NCBI RefSeq assembly: GCF_000350525.1
Contig: NZ_AOCN01000028.1
Coordinates: forward strand, 1-64,000
Length of the DNA: 64,000 nt
Source: Leucobacter salsicius M1-8
GTDB lineage: Bacteria > Actinomycetota > Actinomycetes > Actinomycetales > Microbacteriaceae
Direction of reading: 5' to 3'
Part shown: positions 1 to 8,121 of the stretch, one piece after another
Position numbering within the stretch: position 1 is the first letter of the stretch
How the letters are laid out: each line of letters starts with the position of its first letter
Notes under the pieces: generated by a model
Database searches by the model: none
The model's input: only the letters and a program-made list of their open reading frames with translations
What the model was told of the DNA's origin: nothing
Translations under genes and position numbers: made by a program

Positions 1-1320
1 AGGGTCGGTGCTTGTGCTTGTGCTTGTGCAAGCTCCAGGCTCAGCGCCAGCGCCAGCTAATGATTTGGGTTCGGCGACGTCGCGGGCCAGGCCCGCCGCG
101 AGGTCGGCCTGGGTCGTCTGGATCAACACCGTTACCGGTGCGCCACCGAGCATCGGCATATCAGCGGCGCGTCCGGCGATCTGCGCGATCACCATCAGCG
201 CATCATGCATCTTCTGCCCCGACGACCTGGCGTCCCCTGCCACCTGCTCGAGTACCGGTTCGGGGTCATCCCCCTCCACAAACCGCACGCCTGAAGCGGA
301 CGGGCCAGCATGAGCACCCGCGCTGTCAGCGCCATCTCCACTGTCAGGTCCGCTAGAGCTATCAGGTCCGCCAGAGCTATCAGGTCCGTCAGCCTGTACT
401 GCATTGTCGCCTGCGCCAGGACCAGTCGGGTTCGTTGACGTCTTCGGGGAGTTCACGCCCGTCACGAGGTTGCCCAGTAGCGCCGCGACCTCGGGCAGTA
501 GCGCCCCACGTACGGGCACTAACCCGTTGCGTACGCGCCCGAACCTCAAGAATCTGCGCGCCAGCTGCCCCTCGTCATCAGGCTCCGGCCCGTCTTGGTC
601 GAGTGACGTGCACCAGAATGCGCACACCTGCCGCAGCGTATCCGTGTCAAGCGGCACGCTCGCCTCGCCTGCCACCGGAGCAGCATCACCAACGCCACTG
701 CCATCGTCGACACCGCCAGCGCTGCTCACGCCCGGATCCAGTACCACCGCACCATCAGTGTCGAGGCCGTACCCCTCGGGATACCCCGCTGCCTGATTCA
801 CCAGGCACCGCTCCGCGACCGCGACCCGCCCCGGATCCACCCAGCCCGGCACCGACCCCAACGACTTCGTCAGCAGCAGCGCCGACTCCCACGGCAGATC
901 CCCCGCATAAAACGCTTGCGCGACCGCCGGATACCGCGGCTGAATCTCTCCCGCCGAAAAGCCCGGCATCGGCCGCGTCAGATCAGCAAACGACACCCGC
1001 TGCCGCACCACCGACCCCGGCAGCAACGACACCCGCTGCAGCAACTCGGCCCCGTCACGGCAGCCCCGACGGACCGAAAGCGACTCCGACGGCACCCCGA
1101 GACACCGATCCGACACCGCGCCCGCCGCTAACACCAGCAGGGCCTGCACGCGCCGAGACGCCCGCTCCAGCTGCTGCGTCACCGCCAGCAACGCATCATC
1201 AGACAGACCCGAAAAATCGTGCATGCCCAGCCTCACCGCGAGCCCACCCAGGTCTGCGGCGAGGTGCGCTGCGGCACCCGTCACATCGAGATCATCAACC
1301 CCGGCATCTTTGCTGGACAT
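1..1320 (-). CDS. DUF222 / HNH endonuclease-type protein, C-terminus beyond window
   Basis: An uninterrupted minus-strand frame runs from an ATG at 1320 to the left edge (440 codons, no stop). The N-terminus (MSSKDAGVDD..., then a helical LSDDALLAVTQQLERASRRV segment) looks like DUF222, the domain that precedes a C-terminal HNH nuclease in the actinobacterial 13E12-repeat family. The HNH part would lie off the window, so nuclease function is inferred from the family. A low-complexity linker (about residues 295-330) is built from GPDSSG-like repeats, and TSTSTS lies near the edge. A -10 (TAAAAT on the minus strand, 1332-1327) stands 6 nt before the ATG, so the transcript is probably leaderless. 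A LexA-type palindrome overlaps the promoter. The family call is from recognisable pattern only. Confidence 0.8.
   Translation of the reverse strand, partial: MSSKDAGVDDLDVTGAAAHLAADLGGLAVRLGMHDFSGLSDDALLAVTQQLERASRRVQALLVLAAGAVSDRCLGVPSESLSVRRGCRDGAELLQRVSLLPGSVVRQRVSFADLTRPMPGFSAGEIQPRYPAVAQAFYAGDLPWESALLLTKSLGSVPGWVDPGRVAVAERCLVNQAAGYPEGYGLDTDGAVVLDPGVSSAGGVDDGSGVGDAAPVAGEASVPLDTDTLRQVCAFWCTSLDQDGPEPDDEGQLARRFLRFGRVRNGLVPVRGALLPEVAALLGNLVTGVNSPKTSTNPTGPGAGDNAVQADGPDSSGGPDSSSGPDSGDGADSAGAHAGPSASGVRFVEGDDPEPVLEQVAGDARSSGQKMHDALMVIAQIAGRAADMPMLGGAPVTVLIQTTQADLAAGLARDVAEPKSLAGAGAEPGACTSTSTSTDP
343..396. repeat. 18-bp tandem repeat (3 units) in the DUF222 linker
   Basis: Three imperfect copies of an 18-bp unit (about 343-360, 361-378, 379-396), each containing TCAGGTCCG, encode GPDSSG-type repeats on the minus strand. 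A hexanucleotide run of GTGCTT (three copies, 8-25) in the same gene encodes alternating Thr and Ser. Both keep the reading frame, so copy-number changes would alter linker length without breaking the gene. Confidence 0.75.
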
Positions 1321-1337
1321 GATCCCATTTTACCACC

Positions 1338-1359
1338 AATTCGAAACTATATTCGAATT
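1338..1359 (-). promoter_or_regulatory. LexA (SOS) box of the DUF222 gene
   Basis: A perfect inverted repeat, AATTCGAA-N6-TTCGAATT. Its central 16 bp, TCGAAACTATATTCGA, follows the mycobacterial SOS-box layout TCGAAC-N4-GTTCGA. It lies 5 bp upstream of the inferred -10 hexamer (1332-1327, minus strand), a position where a repressor would block RNA polymerase. The box before imuA' has the same geometry, which supports the call. Binding is inferred. Confidence 0.65.
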
Positions 1360-1419
1360 GCTTTTGAGAAACTCTGACGCCGCGATCCCACTAATACAAG
1401 GACCCAAGGACCCGCGACC

Positions 1420-1716
1420 CTACCCGATCCGCCAGCAGTGGGCGTGGTAATGACGCCGGTCTCGCACGGCAGCGCCTTCACCCATAAAGTACTCCGCGTT
1501 CCAGGCCACGACGTGCGCCTGCCCCGGAGGGATTTCGGTGCCGCATGCCGGACACAGATAGTGCTTCTCGGCACGGTGCGCGGGAATATCGCGTACAAAC
1601 CATTCCGCCCCGCGGTGGGTTTGCTTGCGAGCCCCGCCATAGGACAGGCGAGTTACATCGGCGGGAGGGTTCTGCGCGGCCCGCTCATACTTGTTGACCC
1701 GGCGATTGCGCGCCAC
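1420..1716 (-). CDS. Small conserved Cys-containing protein, unknown function
   Basis: A 98-residue protein from a GTG start at 1716. It has a basic N-terminus, then a CPACGTEIPPG knuckle (Cys about 54 and 57) and a C-terminal HYHAHC, which together could bind one zinc ion. Proteins of this shape (GAEW..R..P..R....Y.CP.C...I) are common in actinobacteria and are often annotated only as hypothetical or 'ATP/GTP-binding' proteins; no nucleotide-binding motif is visible here. It sits between the DUF222 gene and the transglycosylase-like gene, both also on the minus strand. Function unknown. Confidence 0.7.
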   Translation of the reverse strand: MARNRRVNKYERAAQNPPADVTRLSYGGARKQTHRGAEWFVRDIPAHRAEKHYLCPACGTEIPPGQAHVVAWNAEYFMGEGAAVRDRRHYHAHCWRIG

Positions 1717-1725
1717 TGAGTCAGA

Positions 1726-2343
1726 TCACCACCAGTGATTGGAGGTCCAGAAGTCGTAGGCCTTCGCCCACCCGCCATAGCGATCAGAAGCGTATCCACT
1801 TGCCCACCGCAGGTTGTCAATCGGGTCGTAGCCATTGCCAGGGACCTTGCTGCAGGGGTACGCCTGAATCAGCCCGCACGCGCCGGTGCTGGCGTTCGTG
1901 GCATTCGGGTTCAGGCTGCTTTCCTTTTCAGCGATGTAGTAGACGTAGCTCCAGTCCGACTCCGCAATACCGGCGGCGGCCATCCACTCAGCCATGGACC
2001 CCCCACCCGTGTACTTGGGCGGACCAGCGACCCGCGCTGCTTCGGCGGCCTCGGCAGCCGCCTTAGCTGCGGCTTCCGCAGCCTTAGCGGCCTCTTCGCG
2101 CTCACGCTCGGCGTCCGAAAGGTCGACGGGAACCTCGGTGAAGACCAGGTCAAGCTCGGCACTCGCGTTGGGCGTGAACTCTTGATGGATGCGCGCCTGA
2201 AAGACGAGCGCTTCTGCCGAGGCGTCGGCACTGGGCATCGTAAGCGGCGCAACGACGGCGGTACCCAGGAAGCCAGCAGCTACTACTGCGGCGACGGGGG
2301 CGCGAAGGCGCGACCAACGGGAGACTGGTTTAACAACTGGCAC
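1726..2343 (-). CDS. Secreted lytic transglycosylase-like protein
   Basis: A 205-residue protein from a GTG start at 2343. A TAGAAT hexamer lies 9 nt upstream, so the transcript may be leaderless. Residues 1-42 form a signal peptide (basic start, hydrophobic Ala/Val-rich core, ADAS cleavage region). Residues about 75-105 are an Ala/Glu-rich coiled-coil linker. The C-terminal 90 residues resemble the lysozyme-like fold of resuscitation and aggregation-promoting factors: a Glu in EKESSLNPNATN, then STGACGLIQ, and an aromatic end (FWTSNHWW). It probably cleaves or remodels peptidoglycan outside the membrane. The catalytic role of that Glu is inferred from the SLT/APF families. Confidence 0.78.
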   Translation of the reverse strand: MPVVKPVSRWSRLRAPVAAVVAAGFLGTAVVAPLTMPSADASAEALVFQARIHQEFTPNASAELDLVFTEVPVDLSDAEREREEAAKAAEAAAKAAAEAAEAARVAGPPKYTGGGSMAEWMAAAGIAESDWSYVYYIAEKESSLNPNATNASTGACGLIQAYPCSKVPGNGYDPIDNLRWASGYASDRYGGWAKAYDFWTSNHWW

Positions 2344-2422
2344 AATGTAACGATTCTATCTCAGCACGTCAGTGCAATCAATGGCGGAACCGCGGACGGG
2401 CCCCGAAGTCAATGAAAACGAC

Positions 2423-3025
2423 TTATCGTGTCGCGAGCATCAGATCAACGACGGCATCGAGCAGCGCGTCAACCTGGTCCTCGTCGTACCCGCGTCGCTC
2501 CGAGTGGAACACAACATCGCGCACGTCGGCCGGCTTCAGATCGAGCTCCCGGCGCTCGAACATGTCACCGACGCGTTCAAGAAAGGCGTCTACCTGCGAC
2601 CGGCGGTATCCGGTGGCAAACAGGCTGCGCCTGCGAAACTTGCGGCCGCGAGGGCGACCGATACGGCCGCGCACCTCAGACAGCAGCGCACGCGTTTCCT
2701 CCCACCAAGCGTCCTCTTCCCCGCTCCGCAGCGCCGCGCGCCGCTCACGTTCAAAGAAGACCTCTTCAAGCCGGTCGAGCGCGGCATCGACGTATCGAGC
2801 CGCGTATCCCCCACGCTTGACCGCGAAGGAGGCACCCCGCACGTCACGCGAGGTGAGAATGCTGTCGGGATCCGGAGCGCCCTCGTACGCGCTGCGAGCG
2901 CGATCAAGAAACTCATCGACCTGATCGGGGCGGTAGCCGGGCTCGGATCCGGTGGCGAAGGGAAAGGCGGTATGCACCTTTTCATTCTCGCGCGCGCGAG
3001 TCTGCGCTTTCTGAGAGTCGGCCAT
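2423..3025 (-). CDS. DivIVA-domain repeat protein
   Basis: A 200-residue protein. The ATG at 3025 overlaps the cdsA stop codon by one base (TAATG), so translation is probably coupled to cdsA. Four copies of the DivIVA-like motif G-Y-x4-VD-x2-L are visible: GYRPDQVDEFLDRA, GYAARYVDAALDRL, GYRRSQVDAFLERV and GYDEDQVDALLDAV. They alternate with basic segments, and no long coiled coil or membrane segment is seen. DivIVA motifs of this kind recur in actinobacterial proteins acting at poles or septa, but this one is far from canonical DivIVA/Wag31. Its place at the end of the rpsB-tsf-pyrH-frr-cdsA run ties it to envelope and growth genes. The precise role is unknown. Confidence 0.75.
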   Translation of the reverse strand: MADSQKAQTRARENEKVHTAFPFATGSEPGYRPDQVDEFLDRARSAYEGAPDPDSILTSRDVRGASFAVKRGGYAARYVDAALDRLEEVFFERERRAALRSGEEDAWWEETRALLSEVRGRIGRPRGRKFRRRSLFATGYRRSQVDAFLERVGDMFERRELDLKPADVRDVVFHSERRGYDEDQVDALLDAVVDLMLATR

Positions 3026-3942
3026 TATGCCGCTCCCAGCGCGAGCGCGATGCCGTAGACGCCCACGGCAGACGGTAGCACCGAGTCGAGGCGGTCAAGG
3101 AAACCACCGTGGCCGGGGATCCAGCTGCTCATGTCCTTCACTCCCAGGTTTCGCTTAATGAGGGACTCAGTCAGGTCGCCACCCGTCGCGGTCAGCAACA
3201 CCACGGCACCAAGCACGGCCCCAACCCACCAGGGCTGGTCGAGCGCCGTAATCGACACGATGATTCCCGCGGCCATGGCAACCACGGCGGCCCCCGCGAA
3301 ACCCTCCCAGGTCTTGTTGGGGCTAATGCGCGGCGTCATCTTGTGCTTGCCGAGCGTCACGCCCGCGGCGTAGGCCCCTACATCGACCGAGACCACCACG
3401 AGAACCAGCGCGAACACCCACCACTGGCCGTCCTCAGCTTCGACCAGCAGAACTGCGAATGACGCAAGAAAGGCGACGTAGACGAGCGTGAACAGCCCTG
3501 AGAACACGTCACGCACGAGGGTGCGAGGCGGCGTCTCGTACCGCGGCATGAGGCCTTCGATCAGCCGCCAAATGGTGAGCAACGCCGATCCGGCAAAAAG
3601 CCCGACGAGCATGCCGGCAGAGCCCCAGAAGTAGGCCCCGCCCACGATCGTGAGCCCGCCGAGCACGACTCCGACACGGGGAACCCGCCGGCCCGCCACG
3701 CGGAACGCTCCGGCGAGTTCGACCAGCGCGACCGAGACGAGCACGGCAACAAGCGCGACAAACACCTGCTTCAAGACAAACAGGCTCACCAAGAAAACAG
3801 CACCAAAGAGCAACCCCGAACCGACCGCAAAGAAGAGATTGCGGCCGGCCCGCGCCTCAATCTTTGCGTTCGTCGCTTCAAGCTGCGCGCGCCTCGACTC
3901 GAGGTGGGCACGCAGGTCGTCACGCTTCTCGGGGTGCGTCAT
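3025..3942 (-). CDS. cdsA: Phosphatidate cytidylyltransferase
   Basis: CdsA makes CDP-diacylglycerol from phosphatidic acid and CTP in the membrane, the branch point for phospholipid synthesis. The 305-residue protein has a charged cytoplasmic N-terminus (about 35 residues), about eight hydrophobic segments, and the family signature near the C-terminus: SLIKRNLGVKD, then WIPGHGGFLDRLDS with its conserved Asp/Arg pair. The start at 3942 lies 5 bp after frr, and the stop overlaps the DivIVA-repeat gene. frr-cdsA adjacency is classic in bacteria. Confidence 0.95.
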   Translation of the reverse strand: MTHPEKRDDLRAHLESRRAQLEATNAKIEARAGRNLFFAVGSGLLFGAVFLVSLFVLKQVFVALVAVLVSVALVELAGAFRVAGRRVPRVGVVLGGLTIVGGAYFWGSAGMLVGLFAGSALLTIWRLIEGLMPRYETPPRTLVRDVFSGLFTLVYVAFLASFAVLLVEAEDGQWWVFALVLVVVSVDVGAYAAGVTLGKHKMTPRISPNKTWEGFAGAAVVAMAAGIIVSITALDQPWWVGAVLGAVVLLTATGGDLTESLIKRNLGVKDMSSWIPGHGGFLDRLDSVLPSAVGVYGIALALGAA

Positions 3943-3947
3943 CTGGG

Positions 3948-4502
3948 TTAAACCTCCAGCAGTTCTGCTTCTTTACGCTTGAACGCCTCATCAACCTGGT
4001 CGATGAACTGCTTGGTGATGACCTCGAGCTCCTTCTCGGCGCGCGCGACGTCGTCTTCGCCCACCTCGCTCTTCAGGCTGTCGAGATCGTCCTTGCCGGC
4101 ACGACGCACGTTGCGAATTGCAACGCGCGCGTCCTCTGCGCGGTTCTTGACGAGCTTGACGAACTCCTTGCGCCGCTCCTCGGTGAGGTCGGGCAGTGAC
4201 ATGCGAATGACGGTGCCGTCGTTCGACGGGTTTGCGCCGAGGTTGGGCATGTCGCGAATCGCCTGCTCAATGTCCTTCATCGCACCCTTGTCGTAGGGGG
4301 TGATGATGAGGCTGCGGGCATCCTGGTTCTGAACCGAGGCGAGCTGCGGCAGCGGCGTGGGCGTGCCGTAGTAGTCGACCTGCAGGTTCTGCAGCAGAGC
4401 GGGGGTGGCACGGCCGGTACGAACCGTTGCGAAACCGTCCTTGGCAGACTCGACCGCGCGAGTCATACGGTCCTTTACATCGACGAAGACCTCTTCGATC
4501 AC
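3948..4502 (-). CDS. frr: Ribosome recycling factor
   Basis: RRF splits post-termination ribosomes together with EF-G. The 184 residues match the usual RRF length and begin [19 protein letters not shown], followed by the family hallmark [14 protein letters not shown] and the closing helices of domain I ([23 protein letters not shown]). The start codon is GTG at 4502 behind a GGAGAA ribosome-binding site. It sits 73 bp downstream of pyrH and 5 bp before cdsA, in the conserved pyrH-frr-cdsA order. Confidence 0.96.
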   Translation of the reverse strand: MIEEVFVDVKDRMTRAVESAKDGFATVRTGRATPALLQNLQVDYYGTPTPLPQLASVQNQDARSLIITPYDKGAMKDIEQAIRDMPNLGANPSNDGTVIRMSLPDLTEERRKEFVKLVKNRAEDARVAIRNVRRAGKDDLDSLKSEVGEDDVARAEKELEVITKQFIDQVDEAFKRKEAELLEV

Positions 4503-4575
4503 GGTGTTCTCCTTCTGGCTTATGCGAACATTTCAAGCTTACCGGTGCATGACGCGCGCGCCGGTGCATGCGGGT

Positions 4576-5295
4576 TTAGCTGTGAACGAGCGTTCCGAGC
4601 TTTTCGCCCCGGATCGCGGCAGTAACGTTGCCCGCGGGCTCCATGCCGAATACGCGCATCGGCATGCCGTTGTCCATGCAGAGGCTAAACGAGGTCGAGT
4701 CCACGACCTTGAGGCCGCGCACGAGGGCATCGTTGTAGCTGATCTCCTCGATCAGTGTGGCGGTGGGATCCTTGTGCGGATCGGCGGTGTAGACGCCGTC
4801 AACACCGTTCTTTGCGACCAGCACCTCTTCGGCGTGAATCTCGAGCGCGCGCTGGGCAGCAACCGTGTCGGTTGAGAAGTACGGGAGACCTGCGCCCGCA
4901 CCGAAGATCACGACGCGACCCTTCTCCATGTGCCGGATCGCGCGGCCGGGAATGTAGGTCTCTGCGACCTGCGTCATCGTGATTGCGGACTGCACGCGGC
5001 TGTCGACACCCGCCTGCTGCAGAAAGTCCTGCAGCGCGAGGGCGTTCATTACGGTGCCAAGCATGCCCATGTAGTCGGCGCGCGCGCGGTCCATGCCTCG
5101 CTGCGACAGTTCAGCACCGCGGAAGAAGTTACCACCACCGACAACGACCGCGACCTCAGCATGCTCCATTGCAGCTGCGATCTCACGGGCGATATCACTG
5201 ATCACATCGGGGTTGACACCGAGAGTGCCACCACCAAATGCTTCTCCAGAGAGTTTCAGCAGTACACGTCGTTTGCGGGCGGCGGTCTCGGTCAT
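4576..5295 (-). CDS. pyrH: Uridylate kinase (UMP kinase)
   Basis: PyrH phosphorylates UMP to UDP using ATP, in the cytoplasm. I chose the ATG at 5295 ([20 protein letters not shown]), 239 residues, because AAGGGGA precedes it by about 7 nt and family homology starts there; an open extension to 5406 has no such support. Visible motifs are the nucleotide-binding [20 protein letters not shown], and the UMP/Mg site region (GTGLPYF-like [17 protein letters not shown]). Its promoter probably lies in the 232-bp gap after tsf, since a hairpin at 5488-5514 separates the two genes. Confidence 0.95.
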   Translation of the reverse strand: MTETAARKRRVLLKLSGEAFGGGTLGVNPDVISDIAREIAAAMEHAEVAVVVGGGNFFRGAELSQRGMDRARADYMGMLGTVMNALALQDFLQQAGVDSRVQSAITMTQVAETYIPGRAIRHMEKGRVVIFGAGAGLPYFSTDTVAAQRALEIHAEEVLVAKNGVDGVYTADPHKDPTATLIEEISYNDALVRGLKVVDSTSFSLCMDNGMPMRVFGMEPAGNVTAAIRGEKLGTLVHS

Positions 5296-5487
5296 GTGGT
5301 TCCCCTTCGCGGTTCGTGGAAACATAAGTGTTCGGTTACTGGCCCCGTGGTCGGGGCCTCCTCGGACGGCCGGGTGCGGCCGCGCGAAAGCCTCTATCGT
5401 GGCCATGCTATCGGTGCGGCGGGTAGCCTGCCGATCAATCTTGCGTTGTTGGCTGCGTCATCCCATTATGAGTCTTGACACAGCGAA

Positions 5488-5514
5488 GGACCCGGGCCAC
5501 AAGGGCCCGGGTCC
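5488..5514 (-). terminator. Hairpin terminator downstream of tsf
   Basis: An 11-bp perfect stem, GGACCCGGGCC and its complement (5488-5498 and 5504-5514), with a 5-nt loop, 14 bp past the tsf stop. On the minus strand it is followed by only a short, interrupted T run, so termination may be partial and let some transcripts continue into pyrH. Confidence 0.65.
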
Positions 5515-5527
5515 TCGGAGAGTCAGC

Positions 5528-6358
5528 TTACGCGCCGACCTTGCTGCGGGCGAAGCCCGTAACCTTGATGCCAGCTGCCTCAGCAACCTTCTGCACCTCG
5601 CGCTTGTCAGCGTCGAGAGCGTGCACCTGCTCGTTGAGAGCAACCTGCTTGAAGAACGCCGTCAGACGACCCTCGATGATCTTGGGCAGAGCCGCCTCGG
5701 GCTTGCCTTCGTTCTTCGAGATCTCGGTGACGATGTCGCGCTCCTTGGCAACGTCTTCTGCGGGGACATCCTCGCGTGAAACGTAGAGCGGGTCAGCGAA
5801 AGAGATGTGGCGAGCGATCGACAGAGCTGCGTCTGCGTCGTCACCCTCGTAGCCAACGACCACGCCGATCTGCGGGGGCAGATCCTTCGAGGTCTGGTGC
5901 AGGTACACCGAGGTGCTCGGAGCCTCAACGCGGGTCACCTTGCGGAGCACGATGCGCTCGCCGAGGATAGCCGACTCGTCGGTGATAACGCCACCAACGG
6001 TCTTGCCCTCGGCGGGGGCTGCCAGAGCAGCCTCAGCGTCAGCGGCGCCTGCTGCGGCGACCGCGTCGAGGATACGGTCAGCCAGAGCAATGAACTTCTC
6101 GTTCTTTGCAACGAAGTCGGTCTCGCAAACGAGCTCGATCATCGTGGCAGCGCCCTCGGTCTGCTTGACGGCAACGAGGCCTTCGCTAGCCTCGCGGTCG
6201 CCGCGCTTAGCAACACCCTTGAGGCCCTTGAGACGCAAGATCTCAATCGCCTTCTCGATGTCGCCCTCAGCCTCGACGAGTGCGTTCTTGCTGTCGAGCA
6301 TGCCAGCGCCGAGGCGCTCGCGCAGTTCCTTCACAGCGGCCATGCTTACTGCAGCCAT
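5528..6358 (-). CDS. tsf: Translation elongation factor Ts
   Basis: EF-Ts exchanges GDP for GTP on EF-Tu. The 276-residue protein has the UBA-like N-terminal domain (VKELRERLGAGMLDSKNAL), the core motif ELVCETDFVAKN with the EF-Tu-contacting TDFVA, and a dimerisation domain with the HISFADPLYV segment. The ATG at 6358 is preceded by AGGAGT; an internal ATG at 6343 is a weaker alternative. It lies 46 bp downstream of rpsB in the conserved rpsB-tsf pair and is followed by a hairpin. Confidence 0.96.
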   Translation of the reverse strand: MAAVSMAAVKELRERLGAGMLDSKNALVEAEGDIEKAIEILRLKGLKGVAKRGDREASEGLVAVKQTEGAATMIELVCETDFVAKNEKFIALADRILDAVAAAGAADAEAALAAPAEGKTVGGVITDESAILGERIVLRKVTRVEAPSTSVYLHQTSKDLPPQIGVVVGYEGDDADAALSIARHISFADPLYVSREDVPAEDVAKERDIVTEISKNEGKPEAALPKIIEGRLTAFFKQVALNEQVHALDADKREVQKVAEAAGIKVTGFARSKVGA

Positions 6359-6404
6359 GTGTGACTCCTTACAGTCTTATAGGTCGGTAGTTCGAGAGCC
6401 GAAA

Positions 6405-7256
6405 TTACTCGGCGGCCGGGGTCTCAGCAGCGGGGGTCTCAACGACCTCTACTGCAACCTCGACAACCTCAGCCTCAGCAGCGGGTGCCTCGGTCTTGTC
6501 TGCGTTCAGCAGCTCGAGTTCCCAAGCAGCGAGGGGCTCAGCAGCAGCTTCGCCGGACTCGGGCTTCTGGTGGCGCTCCATGAGGCCCTCAGCAACTGCG
6601 TCAGCGATCACGCGGGTGAGCAGTGCCACCGAGCGGATTGCGTCGTCGTTACCCGGGATCGGGTAAGCAACCTCGTCGGGATCACAGTTCGTGTCGAGGA
6701 TCGCGATAACGGGGATGCCAAGCTTTGCAGCCTCGTCAATTGCGAGGTGCTCCTTCTTGGTGTCCACAACCCAGATAGCCGAAGGCGTCTTGGTCATGTG
6801 GCGGATGCCGCCGAGCGACTTCTGCAGCTTCTCGAGCTCGCGCTTCTTGAGCAGCAGCTCCTTCTTGGTGAAGCCGCTGGTGGTGCCCTCGTAGTCGAGC
6901 TGCTCGAGCTCCTTCATGCGCTCCAGGCGGCCGGTGACCGTCTGGAAGTTGGTGAGGAGGCCGCCAAGCCAGCGCTGGTTCACGTAGGGCTGGTTCACGC
7001 GGGTCGACTGCTCAGCAATCGCTTCCTGTGCCTGCTTCTTGGTGCCAACGAAAAGAATGTTGCCGCCGCGTGCGACGGTGTTCTTCACGAACTCGTAAGC
7101 CGAGTCGATGTAACCGAGCGACTGCTGCAGGTCAATGATGTAGATGCCTGAGCGCTCGGTGAAGATGAAACGCTTCATCTTCGGGTTCCAGCGACGCGTC
7201 TGGTGTCCGAAGTGAACGCCGCTGTCGAGCAGCTGGCGCATAGTTACAACAGCCAT
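6405..7256 (-). CDS. rpsB: 30S ribosomal protein S2
   Basis: S2 is a core protein of the small subunit. I chose the ATG at 7256 ([20 protein letters not shown]) with AGGAG 7 nt upstream, giving 283 residues. The S2 signatures [13 protein letters not shown] and [19 protein letters not shown] are present. Beyond the usual end, an Ala/Glu-rich tail (roughly the last 40 residues, [20 protein letters not shown]) extends the protein, a common actinobacterial feature. A structured 5' leader precedes it. Confidence 0.96.
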   Translation of the reverse strand: MAVVTMRQLLDSGVHFGHQTRRWNPKMKRFIFTERSGIYIIDLQQSLGYIDSAYEFVKNTVARGGNILFVGTKKQAQEAIAEQSTRVNQPYVNQRWLGGLLTNFQTVTGRLERMKELEQLDYEGTTSGFTKKELLLKKRELEKLQKSLGGIRHMTKTPSAIWVVDTKKEHLAIDEAAKLGIPVIAILDTNCDPDEVAYPIPGNDDAIRSVALLTRVIADAVAEGLMERHQKPESGEAAAEPLAAWELELLNADKTEAPAAEAEVVEVAVEVVETPAAETPAAE

Positions 7257-7274
7257 GGCTGTTCTCCTAATTCC

Positions 7275-7340
7275 GCGCGTAAAAAACGCGCATTGGTTAC
7301 TATCGATCGCGGTTGCGATCAGATCCTGGTGCCCGCGATC
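7275..7340 (-). promoter_or_regulatory. Structured 5' leader of rpsB
   Basis: Two hairpins lie in the rpsB leader. One, just 5' of the ribosome-binding site, pairs GCGCGT with ACGCGC around five unpaired bases (7275-7280 and 7286-7291). The other pairs 8 bp, GATCGCGG with CCGCGATC (7305-7312 and 7333-7340). Autoregulation of rpsB-tsf by S2 is known in other bacteria; whether these structures serve that role is inference. Confidence 0.35.
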
Positions 7341-7534
7341 ATCACCGCTCTGCCGAGGCAAAGACCGTGGCGAAACTCGTTGAATCGGGCACGCGTAGTC
7401 ACCTTGTTAAAGGTGCAGCGAAAAGTCTACCACCTACGTCGTCCACAACCTGCACCCGCGGCCAAAAAGTCGAAGTTATCCACGCATCCACATTCGCCGC
7501 CCCATTCCCGCGCCCCGCATGCGAACCTCGATAC

Positions 7535-8080
7535 ATGAAGGCACTGCATGTGAAGGCACGGCACTGGTCGCGCATTGCCGTGTTGGCGCTGTTGCCCGCG
7601 GGACTCTGGGCCGCGGGGGATGCCGCTTTGGGTGCCGGATCCGGATCAGCCGTCGCAGCCCAGCAGTCACGCGAGCCGCGATGGCTCCCGCCCGTGGGCT
7701 ACACGTTGGAGGTCGCCACGCCGTTTCGTGCCCCGGCCCACCGGTACGCGGCGGGACATCGCGGGTTTGATCTGGCGGCGCTCCCTGGCGAGGCAGCGTT
7801 CTCCCCCGCCTCCGGCACCGTGACGTTTGTGGGCAAGGTTGTTGACCGGGAGGTGATTTCGGTGCGCATCAACGAGGCAACCGTCCTGTCGCTAGAGCCC
7901 GTGGCGAGCGGGCTTTCGGCGGGCGACACGGTGGTGCGCGGCGACGTGCTCGGGGAGATCTCGAGTGGGGGCCACTGCGCCGCTCAATGCGTGCATTTGG
8001 GCGTGCGCGTCGACGACTGGTACGTGAACCCGATGCGGTTCTTCCGCGACAAGCCGCGATTGCTGCCCTGGGGCGAGTGA
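7535..8080 (+). CDS. M23-family peptidase (LytM-like), secreted
   Basis: A 181-residue protein from ATG 7535. A signal peptide or membrane anchor occupies about residues 1-40 (VLALLPAGLWAAGDAALGA). The rest is a short LytM/M23 domain: HRGFDLAALPG supplies the His and Asp zinc ligands, and GHCAAQCVHLGVR the later His. The first His of the usual HxH is replaced (CVH), as in several actinobacterial members, so catalytic competence is plausible but unproven. It likely acts on peptidoglycan peptides or activates another hydrolase. It is divergent from rpsB and convergent with xerC. Confidence 0.82.
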   Translation: MKALHVKARHWSRIAVLALLPAGLWAAGDAALGAGSGSAVAAQQSREPRWLPPVGYTLEVATPFRAPAHRYAAGHRGFDLAALPGEAAFSPASGTVTFVGKVVDREVISVRINEATVLSLEPVASGLSAGDTVVRGDVLGEISSGGHCAAQCVHLGVRVDDWYVNPMRFFRDKPRLLPWGE

Positions 8081-8121
8081 CTCGTCGCCGCTGAGCCGAA
8101 ATTGCACTGAATCGGAAATAG

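Noticed and set aside
435-1322. A long plus-strand open frame, 295 codons, Pro/Arg-rich
   Set aside because: It is the antisense shadow of the DUF222 gene; its composition (Pro, Arg, Thr, Ala) is typical of a complementary high-GC frame, and the minus strand has an open, sensible protein with promoter and SOS box.
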